This document shows positions 1-5,278 of a DNA stretch of 7,612 nt, one piece after another. Within the stretch, counting starts at the first letter, position 1; each line of letters starts with the position of its first letter. Source of the DNA: S143-63 sp964425855 (GTDB lineage: Archaea; Thermoproteota; Thermoprotei_A; Sulfolobales; Acidilobaceae); the NCBI GenBank assembly GCA_964425855.1, contig CAYROE010000063.1:1-7612 (forward strand), written 5' to 3'. Made by a program: the position numbers and the translations under genes. The notes below the pieces were generated by a model, which saw nothing but the letters and a program-made list of their open reading frames with translations, ran no database searches and had not been told where the DNA came from.

Positions 1-995
1 AATGCTATAATCATGACTCCCCGGTCAGGCAACGAGAGGTCGAGCAGTCGCCTACCCGATACTTTTTCTGTAGCCCTAATCTTCAGGTAAGCCTCCTCGG
101 CCTCCTCCAACGCTTTGCCTATAAAAGGGAGGTATCCTTCTCTACGCACGATCTCGCTCATCTGCACGGCGGCGTCGGCAATAGTCTCCATAGCAGAGGC
201 GAATATTGCTATTGATACAAACTCCTTAGCATAACCCGGGTTCGAGGCTACATAGGAGTATTCCAGTATCTCGTGGAATAGTGTATCCACGGAGTCCTCC
301 ATATCCCTTATTAAAGCCGCGATCCTTGGATCCCCATATATAAGGGAGTGGAATGCCAAGTCGAGCATTTGCCGGGCCAGGTTCTTTATCCTGAGTATCC
401 TGAGTGCAAGGTCGTCTCCGGCGAGTGCAGCACTAAGGCTTCCTAGACCTATGGTTTTTAGAGCCTGGGAGTCTCCTACCTCTTTTGCAAGATCTGCTAT
501 CTCCTCGTGGGGGCCTCTTGCCACTAGGATGTCTCCTTCTTCCACGCTCGTTAACTCTGGTGCTACGAGGTATGATTCTCCTCTCTTGACTATTAGCAGG
601 TCTACGATGGGCGAGAATTCTTTAATGGGCTTGTTTACGTGTAAGAGGAGTATTATCTCGTCGCAACAGTTAACTACAGAGCTTATGTATTCGTGGATAG
701 GATATCCTCTAAGTACGAGTCCTGCTAGGTCCCCGGCGGCATCTGTTATCTTGTCGAGTGCTCTTCCGACCTCTGCGACGCTGACAGCTAGGTGGGTTTG
801 TTCTGGGCTTCTGACTGCTAGGGAGATCTTTGCTATTAGTTCTTTTACGTATTCGTCGACTTTTCTCTCTATTTTGAGGGTCTCTAGTGCGACTGTCTTG
901 TCCCAGCTAGCCAGGGTATAGAGTGAGAGGTCTACTGCTACGCTTGCATAGTGTTTTATTAATTGGAGAAGGTTCTTAACGGTATATTGTCTCAT
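1..995 (-). CDS. PhoU-TrkA_C-PhoU domain protein (COG3273 type), 3' end beyond window
   Basis: An uninterrupted frame of 331 codons runs from an ATG at 995 to the left edge, so the C-terminus is missing. Residues ~1-105 form a first helical PhoU-like domain with the acidic helix motif EVGRALDKITDAAGDL (75-90). Residues ~112-172 resemble a TrkA_C (RCK_C) ligand-binding domain ending in EEGDILVARG (152-161). Residues ~190-315 form a second PhoU-like domain, with acidic helices DMEDSVDTLFHEI (231-243) and SAMETIADAAVQM (267-279). No membrane segment is visible. This order matches the archaeal PhoU plus TrkA_C family, thought to be a cytoplasmic regulator of ion or metal transporters; the exact ligand is unknown. 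The start is supported by GGTGT at 1002-1006, six bases upstream. The ATG overlaps the stop of the preceding gene by four bases (ATGA), so it is probably translationally coupled and last or near-last in the leftward operon. Confidence 0.85.
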   Translation of the reverse strand, partial: MRQYTVKNLLQLIKHYASVAVDLSLYTLASWDKTVALETLKIERKVDEYVKELIAKISLAVRSPEQTHLAVSVAEVGRALDKITDAAGDLAGLVLRGYPIHEYISSVVNCCDEIILLLHVNKPIKEFSPIVDLLIVKRGESYLVAPELTSVEEGDILVARGPHEEIADLAKEVGDSQALKTIGLGSLSAALAGDDLALRILRIKNLARQMLDLAFHSLIYGDPRIAALIRDMEDSVDTLFHEILEYSYVASNPGYAKEFVSIAIFASAMETIADAAVQMSEIVRREGYLPFIGKALEEAEEAYLKIRATEKVSGRRLLDLSLPDRGVMIIA

Positions 996-1450
996 CTGGA
1001 GACACCGTTTCTCGCCAATGTGTAGAGGATTAACGCGAGCTCCCCTATTGGACCTATTTTTCCTGGGGAGTCCTTGAAGTATACTGGTTCTCCTAGCTTT
1101 AGCTCCGAAGAAGAGAACTCTGGGTCAGAGCCCGATACTACTACTAGGATTCTTCCGTTTAGTTCTTTCATGTTTTCTAGATCTATTGTGTCCTTGGAGT
1201 AATCATATGTGAGTAATAGTATCCGGTCGGGGTGTAATAGTTCTACGACATCGTCTAGATCCGGCAATACGATGAATTGCTTATTAAGTTTGAGGGAGAT
1301 ACGCATTGCCTCGGCAACGCCTGATTGTGCTGCTCCACCATAGGCTTTAGTAACTACAAAGGTCTTGGCCCCTAGGGAATAGGCTGTCTTCACGGAATCC
1401 ACGAGTCTCTGGACGCTGCTCACGTTATGGAGTACTGGTATTATCTCCAT
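992..1450 (-). CDS. DUF2122 / COG4080 SPOUT-like protein (putative RNA methylase family)
   Basis: A 152-residue soluble protein recognised as the archaeal COG4080/DUF2122 family. That family has been labelled both 'SpoU rRNA methylase family' and 'RecB-family nuclease', so its function is unproven. The N-terminus reads PVLHNVSSVQRLVD, typical of the family. The C-terminal third has a glycine-containing VVVSGSDPEFSSSEL stretch and a final GPIGELALILYTLA helix, which resemble the knotted SAM-binding end of SPOUT enzymes. No nuclease motif is obvious. I prefer the ATG at 1450: GGTGA at 1460-1464 lies nine bases from it, but only three bases from the GTG at 1456 that would add two residues. With the ATG the gene starts two bases after the cytosine methyltransferase stop; with the GTG it overlaps that gene by four bases. 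Its stop overlaps the next start by four bases. Family assignment is fairly sure; substrate and activity are unknown. Confidence 0.8.
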   Translation of the reverse strand: MEIIPVLHNVSSVQRLVDSVKTAYSLGAKTFVVTKAYGGAAQSGVAEAMRISLKLNKQFIVLPDLDDVVELLHPDRILLLTYDYSKDTIDLENMKELNGRILVVVSGSDPEFSSSELKLGEPVYFKDSPGKIGPIGELALILYTLARNGVSR

Positions 1451-1452
1451 TT

Positions 1453-2442
1453 TCACTGTTCACCGTCATAGTATTCTAATATGCTTGTCTTAATGAATTC
1501 TGCTATTGCTTGAGCGAGCGGGGGAGGGACTGCTTCTCCCACGATATCGTATTGTGCGTCTCTACCTCCGAGGAACACGTGGTAGTCGGGAAATCCCATT
1601 AGGCGTGCTTGTTCTCTTACTGTTAGAAGCCTGTCCTCGTATGGATGAATAAACCTTGATGTACCCATCACGGTTGGGGCCGGTCTTCTGGGGTCTAATC
1701 TGATATAGTTCGGGAGTCTTCTTTTTGCGCCTTGGTATGTGATTAGGGAGTCACCCCATCGAAGCCTGTGGACTCTTCTCCGGTGGCGTGAGGGTATGTT
1801 TCCTGGAGCATCATGGTTTGGCGGATATGGAGACCCGGGGGAGGGTAGGCCGGCTAGTGCGTCTGACACTGTTTTCCTAGGTTTTTTAGGTGGCCTGATC
1901 CTATAGTTGGAGACGAATACTCGTGTCCTTCTGCTGGGGGTTCCGTATTCTTCTGCGTGGAGTACGTTGAAGTAGATATCTGGATAACCAGCTCGTTGGA
2001 GCTCTCTTCGTATAGCCTTCTGGATAGGCCTCTCCATGATGCCTGGAACATTCTCGATAACGAATACTTTGGGCTGTAGATCTCCTATTAGGCGTATGGC
2101 GTGCAGAAATAGTTGCCCGGCCGGATCAGTATAGAGTCTGTCCAGCGGATCCTTCTGTCTCTTAGGGTTTGCTCCCGTGAAGGGTTCACAGGGAGGACTA
2201 GCTATTACTACGTCGAAATCTCCTCGGCCGTACCCTGTATAATCTTTTATCGTTCTCCCTGTTATCTCCTTGATATCGTCAGCTATGAAGAATGCCTTGG
2301 GAAAATTCGCCTTATAGGTTTTACCGGCTGGAGGAAAATTATCGACTCCGACAATTATATCGTAGTATCCGGTTTCGACTAATCCCCGCGCGTATCCTCC
2401 TCCACCGCTAAAGAAGTCAGCTACTCTGTATTTTTCTCTCAT
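1453..2442 (-). CDS. C5-cytosine methyltransferase (Dcm/Dnmt class), no linked restriction enzyme
   Basis: This 329-residue protein carries the ordered motifs of SAM-dependent cytosine-C5 methyltransferases. Motif I is DFFSGGGGYARG (9-20, SAM binding). Motif IV is ASPPCEPF (81-88), with Cys85 the expected catalytic nucleophile. Motif VI is ENVPG (130-134), motif VIII is SRRTRVF (170-176), motif IX is RPAPTV (253-258), and motif X is GEAVPPPLAQAIAEF (302-316). The region between motifs VIII and IX, where target recognition normally sits, is short (about 75 residues) and very basic (RHRRRVHRLR, 219-228). It would methylate cytosine in DNA, or less likely RNA; the target sequence cannot be read. 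No restriction endonuclease, Vsr nuclease or specificity gene is nearby, so it is an orphan within this window. It overlaps tfe by 26 bases and has an AGGAGGAG ribosome site at 2453-2460. Enzyme class is near certain; biological role is not. Confidence 0.93.
   Translation of the reverse strand: MREKYRVADFFSGGGGYARGLVETGYYDIIVGVDNFPPAGKTYKANFPKAFFIADDIKEITGRTIKDYTGYGRGDFDVVIASPPCEPFTGANPKRQKDPLDRLYTDPAGQLFLHAIRLIGDLQPKVFVIENVPGIMERPIQKAIRRELQRAGYPDIYFNVLHAEEYGTPSRRTRVFVSNYRIRPPKKPRKTVSDALAGLPSPGSPYPPNHDAPGNIPSRHRRRVHRLRWGDSLITYQGAKRRLPNYIRLDPRRPAPTVMGTSRFIHPYEDRLLTVREQARLMGFPDYHVFLGGRDAQYDIVGEAVPPPLAQAIAEFIKTSILEYYDGEQ
1460..1464 (-). promoter_or_regulatory. Shine-Dalgarno GGTGA deciding the start of the COG4080 gene
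   Basis: GGTGA on the minus strand lies inside the last codons of the cytosine methyltransferase gene. Its spacing of nine bases to the ATG at 1450, against three bases to the GTG at 1456, favours the shorter protein. A site inside the upstream gene implies coupled translation. Confidence 0.55.
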
Positions 2443-3001
2443 CTTCTATTATCTCCTCCTCGAGGCGCTTGATGTACTCGGAGAGTATCTTCTTTATCTC
2501 GGTGTTATCCTCTTCTTCGAGAACGCTTCCACACTTTGGACATATGAACTCGTAGTTATACGCTTCTTCGAACGTGTATCTAGTCTTGTCCCGGGGACAA
2601 CGGTAGAAATAGTTTTCTTCCTCGTATTGGAGACGATACTTGAGCTTTTCTAGGACGGCTTTCTTCCTCCAAAGGAGGACGCTGTTGAGAAGGTTGACGT
2701 CTATATACCAGTAGAACCTTGTGGCTCCTGTCTCGGGGTGTTTACCTCTCCTATAACGGGCGAGTTTATACATGTAGAAGGTTCTGAGGACCCTTCTCAC
2801 GTCGCTTTGCTTATAACCCATTTTCAAGGAGATGTCTTCATCGCTTAGTCCCGAGTCCTCGCTACTGGCTAGGAGTGCTTTGAATATTGTAAGGGCCTTC
2901 TCCGGGTCTAGCCTGTTCTTTCTGGCTAGAAGATCAACGAATACTAGTAAGGATCTTAGCCTGTTTCTGCTATTTGGATCGCCGTTCTCAGCATTTTTCA
3001 T
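2417..3001 (-). CDS. tfe: Transcription initiation factor E, alpha subunit (TFE-alpha)
   Basis: The archaeal homologue of the N-terminal half of eukaryotic TFIIE-alpha, 194 residues, the usual size. It stabilises the open promoter complex with RNA polymerase, TBP and TFB. Residues ~15-105 form the winged helix-turn-helix (helices around LSDEDISLKMGYKQSDVRRVL, wing ending in TRFYWYIDV). A basic linker helix covers 106-130 and a zinc-ribbon region 131-160. The tail 165-194 is charged and helical (EEEIIEDE). The ribbon is odd: only Cys135, Cys154 and Cys157 are present. The place where the other cysteine of the first knuckle is expected reads CPRD, with Asp138. The start is fixed by an excellent AGGTGATC site six bases upstream and by the usual length. 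It overlaps trm56 by 14 bases and the methyltransferase gene by 26 bases. A TFE-beta gene is not in the window. Confidence 0.92.
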   Translation of the reverse strand: MKNAENGDPNSRNRLRSLLVFVDLLARKNRLDPEKALTIFKALLASSEDSGLSDEDISLKMGYKQSDVRRVLRTFYMYKLARYRRGKHPETGATRFYWYIDVNLLNSVLLWRKKAVLEKLKYRLQYEEENYFYRCPRDKTRYTFEEAYNYEFICPKCGSVLEEEDNTEIKKILSEYIKRLEEEIIEDERKIQSS

Positions 3002-3533
3002 TTTCGATCACCTTCTTCCCGCGTGGTTGGGGAATTATTTTCTTGCGGGCTCCAATATATGACTTGTATAGTTCGCGGCCCCTATATAGTCTATCTAGGA
3101 ACACGGCTAGGGCAGCTACCTCGCTATGGGGTTGGTTCCCTATGGCTACATTATAGTCTGCTATTTCATAGAAGAATCCTTCTACCTTCTCGGCGCCTAC
3201 TATGATTAGTTTATCTCGGGGACTTGTAGAAATCTCTCCTATTACGTCGTCTATTGGGAGCCCATACATGGTCAGGTGGATTACTTCTCCTCCTTTTTCT
3301 TTCCACTCTCTAACGAAGCGTTTAGGGTTAACGCCGCATTCTATTTTGAATGGTCCTCCCCAGCACCGTGTTACTTTACGGAGTGAATTAACTACGTGTT
3401 CATCGCATTCTCCTGCGAGAATCATGCCGTGAGCTCCGAAGACTCTTGCTGTCAGACCCACGTGTGTTGTTATTCGTTTATCTCTTAGGGGCCTGTGTCC
3501 CAGCCTTAGCACTATGATTCTCGGTCCTTTCAT
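2988..3533 (-). CDS. trm56: tRNA (cytidine(56)-2'-O)-methyltransferase, aTrm56
   Basis: A SPOUT-class enzyme of 181 residues, the usual family length. It 2'-O-methylates C56 in the T-loop of tRNAs with SAM in the cytoplasm. Signature regions are the N-terminal VLRLGHRPLRDKRITTHVGL (8-27), LTMYG (87-91), IIVGAEKVEGFFYE (110-123), and GNQPHSEVAALAVFLDRL (132-149) at the knotted cofactor-binding end. It ends in a basic tail (GARKKIIPQPRGKKV, 161-175). The start at 3533 is required to keep the family N-terminus and has GGTG at 3544-3547, ten bases upstream. The first 56 bases lie inside the reading frame of the upstream hflX gene, an unusually long overlap. The 3' end overlaps tfe by 14 bases. 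Family identity is very secure. Confidence 0.94.
   Translation of the reverse strand: MKGPRIIVLRLGHRPLRDKRITTHVGLTARVFGAHGMILAGECDEHVVNSLRKVTRCWGGPFKIECGVNPKRFVREWKEKGGEVIHLTMYGLPIDDVIGEISTSPRDKLIIVGAEKVEGFFYEIADYNVAIGNQPHSEVAALAVFLDRLYRGRELYKSYIGARKKIIPQPRGKKVIENEKC
3008..3013 (-). promoter_or_regulatory. Strong Shine-Dalgarno for tfe inside the end of trm56
   Basis: The minus strand reads AGGTGA followed by TC, an extended match to the archaeal 16S 3' end, six bases before the tfe ATG at 3001. It lies inside the last codons of trm56, so tfe can be translated from the polycistronic mRNA at a high rate. Confidence 0.65.
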
Positions 3534-4617
3534 ATCTTACGTGCACCGGGAGAATATCGGTGAGCGCCAGGAATAATTGGTCTATTCCTTTTCTCTTCTT
3601 AGCAGATATCTCTACTACTCTATACTCCGGGACTGTAGGAGGGACATACGTGGGGAGACTGTTTTTCACTTTTTCTACTATTTCTGAGTCTGCAACGTCT
3701 ATTTTGTTAAGCGCGATTATTACGGGTCTACCGGAGGCCCCTATTCTTGCTAGGATATCGAAGCCGGATCTGATTTTTTCGTGTATTATTTGGAGAGGAT
3801 CGGAGGAGTCTATTACGAATATTATAGCGTCGGAGTATACTATTTCTTCTAGTGTGCTGTAGAAGGATTCTATTATTTCAGGTGGAATGTCTCTTATAAA
3901 GCCTACAGTGTCGACAAAGATATAGTTTACACCGTTATAGTTTACTCTTTTATGCTTTGTATGGAGCGTCGTAAAATATTCTCTCCCAACAGGCTTCGAC
4001 TCCCCCGTCAGCGCATTGAATAAGCTTGTCTTTCCGGCACTAGCGTATCCTACAATAGATACGTGCACGAATCCCTTCTTTTCCCGCGACCCCCTTCTTA
4101 CACTCCGTATTTTACGCTGTTTCTCTAGTTCTCTACGTATTCTGGCCAGCTTACTTGTAAGATGCCTATAATATGCGTCGATAGCGTATCGTCCCGGGCC
4201 CAGGAATCCAGGAAGTTCCCCCATCTTGCTCCTCCGGATCCACTCCCTCACTATCGGTATCTCGTGTCTTATCCTGGCAGCTTCTATTTGCAACTGGGCT
4301 TCTCGGCTCCCCGCGTGCTTGGCAAATATCTCTAGGATGAGTTGTACTCTGTCAACGACACGTTTTCTGGATTTCTTCATTAGCTGGAAAATTGAGGAGG
4401 GAGAAGGATTACCATAAAAGATGATTGTTGTGACTGTTTCAGGTACCTCATCGGAGATCATATATATGAGGCCTTTACCCAGCCGGTTGCGATACCTGGT
4501 CTTATATACGCGTATTATCTTGTATCCGGCCGTTTCGGCGAGGGCTAATGCCTCGTCGAGCTGGTCTATTTTTTCTCTCGGGATTACAAGAACGGCTTCT
4601 TCCACGTTAGTCTTCAT
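3478..4617 (-). CDS. hflX: HflX-family GTPase (ribosome-associated)
   Basis: A 379-residue translational GTPase. HflX binds the large ribosomal subunit and in bacteria splits stalled or stressed ribosomes; the archaeal role is less clear. Residues ~1-100 are the N-terminal HflX domain. A coiled region follows at ~100-175, with the family loop LGPGRYAIDAYYRHL (139-153). The G domain runs ~182-358: G1 GYASAGKTS (190-198), G3 DTVGF (236-240), G4 NKID (304-307), G5 SAK (338-340). In the family loop an acidic residue usually follows GPG, but here it is Arg143. The C-terminus continues past the usual end as a polar basic tail of about 20 residues (359-379), encoded where trm56 also begins. The start overlaps mbf1 by 11 bases. 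The ATG at 4617 directly abuts AGGAGGG (4618-4624); a GTG at 4605 is a possible alternative start. Function by family is secure. Confidence 0.93.
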   Translation of the reverse strand: MKTNVEEAVLVIPREKIDQLDEALALAETAGYKIIRVYKTRYRNRLGKGLIYMISDEVPETVTTIIFYGNPSPSSIFQLMKKSRKRVVDRVQLILEIFAKHAGSREAQLQIEAARIRHEIPIVREWIRRSKMGELPGFLGPGRYAIDAYYRHLTSKLARIRRELEKQRKIRSVRRGSREKKGFVHVSIVGYASAGKTSLFNALTGESKPVGREYFTTLHTKHKRVNYNGVNYIFVDTVGFIRDIPPEIIESFYSTLEEIVYSDAIIFVIDSSDPLQIIHEKIRSGFDILARIGASGRPVIIALNKIDVADSEIVEKVKNSLPTYVPPTVPEYRVVEISAKKRKGIDQLFLALTDILPVHVRYERTENHSAKAGTQAPKR

Positions 4618-5116
4618 CCCTCCTGACTACGACGACGTCTCCTAGGGTCAGGGTACCGGGTGGGGGTGCCTCAAATTCTTCTTCTAGCTCTGTGGGCTCG
4701 AGTATCTGTATTTTTAGGATCTTCTCGATTCTCTTCGCGAGGTCTATTGAGGGCTTCATTTTTCCTGACTCTATTTTTCTCAGCATGGATTCACTTATCC
4801 TGAGTTTCTGTGCTAGTACGCTGAGGCTCCATCCCTTGCTTTCACGTGCTTCCCGTATCCTTTCATAGTAGTCTTCTACTATATCATATAGCTCGAGGGA
4901 GACCTTCCTGGCGGGCCTAGTCCCTCTGGGGACCCGGGTAGTCTTTGCTGGCCTCTGTTTTACTGGGATAGCTCTCCCACTCCTTGTTAGTTTTAGGTAA
5001 CAGCTGGGACAGAGTATCATCTCTACCCCATCTATTAGGGCCCTATAAGGTCGCCCGGGTATAGGTGATCCACATACTTCACAGTATAATTGTTCCTTGC
5101 CTCGTGCCAAGGCCAT
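4607..5116 (-). CDS. mbf1: Multiprotein bridging factor 1 (archaeal MBF1), zinc ribbon plus HTH
   Basis: A 169-residue protein. The N-terminal zinc ribbon has Cys12-Cys15 (CEVC) and Cys36-Cys39 (CPSC). A basic, proline- and arginine-rich linker (50-72) follows, then a Cro/XRE-type helix-turn-helix at ~84-138 (GWSLSVLAQKLRISESMLRKIESG), then an acidic tail with a PPPG turn. This is the archaeal MBF1 architecture. In eukaryotes MBF1 bridges activators and TBP; in archaea it is associated with ribosomes and translation rather than with proven promoter bridging. It is the first gene of the leftward operon. Its ATG at 5116 is preceded by AGGAGAGAGG (5121-5130), with the GGAG core nine bases away. 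It is divergent from PAN, sharing a compact promoter region. The stop overlaps the hflX start by 11 bases. Identification is secure; whether it binds its own promoter is only a possibility. Confidence 0.92.
   Translation of the reverse strand: MALARGKEQLYCEVCGSPIPGRPYRALIDGVEMILCPSCYLKLTRSGRAIPVKQRPAKTTRVPRGTRPARKVSLELYDIVEDYYERIREARESKGWSLSVLAQKLRISESMLRKIESGKMKPSIDLAKRIEKILKIQILEPTELEEEFEAPPPGTLTLGDVVVVRRDED
4618..4624 (-). promoter_or_regulatory. Shine-Dalgarno AGGAGGG abutting the hflX ATG
   Basis: The minus strand reads AGGAGGG immediately before the ATG at 4617, with no spacer. The site therefore fits poorly to this ATG. It lies 12-13 bases before an in-frame GTG at 4605, which is somewhat long. 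Either the ATG is reached by coupling from mbf1 translation or the real start is the GTG. Confidence 0.45.
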
Positions 5117-5152
5117 ACATCCTCTCTCCTTTATATTCGCGATTCCACAGGC

Positions 5153-5160
5153 TTTATATT
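5153..5160 (-). promoter_or_regulatory. Putative TATA box for the mbf1 operon
   Basis: The minus strand reads AATATAAA in an A/T-rich block (5152-5164). An archaeal start about 26 bases downstream would fall near 5130. That gives a leader of about 14 bases that still contains the AGGAGAGAGG ribosome site. The block is partly symmetric and could also act on the plus strand. Position and sequence fit, but no start site is mapped. Confidence 0.5.
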
Positions 5161-5232
5161 ATTAAGAGCAAAATTACTCTGGTTATACATGGTAAATACT
5201 TGGATAATATCGAGGAGAGAAAGAACCTTCCT

Positions 5233-5240
5233 CCTTTTAA
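5233..5240 (+). promoter_or_regulatory. Putative TATA box for the PAN operon
   Basis: CCTTTTAA sits about 40 bases before the preferred GTG at 5279. A start 25-27 bases downstream would fall near 5263, just ahead of the GGTGA site at 5266-5270, giving a short leader of about 15 bases. A second candidate is the plus-strand reading of the A/T block at 5153-5164, which would place a start near 5184. Confidence 0.45.
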
Positions 5241-5265
5241 GCCCTCATGGAAAAATAAGTTTTAC

Positions 5266-5270
5266 GGTGA
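5266..5270 (+). promoter_or_regulatory. Shine-Dalgarno GGTGA deciding the PAN start
   Basis: GGTGA lies eight bases before the GTG at 5279. This is the best ribosome site in the 63-codon open stretch upstream. It supports a 398-residue PAN over longer versions starting at ATG 5189 or ATG 5090. Confidence 0.6.
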
Positions 5271-5278
5271 CGCTTAGC

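Noticed and set aside
451..921. 156-codon plus-strand open frame
   Set aside because: It lies antisense to the PhoU-TrkA_C gene, which has clear domains. The plus frame is serine/threonine-rich and has no recognisable family features.
1854..2382. Small open frames overlapping the cytosine methyltransferase on both strands
   Set aside because: The methyltransferase frame carries all conserved motifs; the others have none.
1453..2442. Restriction-modification or defence island
   Set aside because: No endonuclease, helicase, toxin or mobile gene flanks the methyltransferase; both neighbours are information-processing type genes.
3478..3560. Frameshift making hflX artificially long
   Set aside because: Possible but not shown. 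Both frames are open and trm56 keeps a normal start and ribosome site, so I report the overlap as seen.
5090..5278. N-terminal extension of PAN back to ATG 5090
   Set aside because: The first part overlaps the mbf1 start on the other strand, the residues do not resemble PAN, and the GTG at 5279 has a good GGTGA site and gives the family length. A shorter extension to ATG 5189 is kept as a finding.
5117..5278. Small RNA or C/D box guide in the divergent gap
   Set aside because: I saw no convincing C (TGATGA) and D (CTGA) box pair or stable fold; promoter elements explain the segment.
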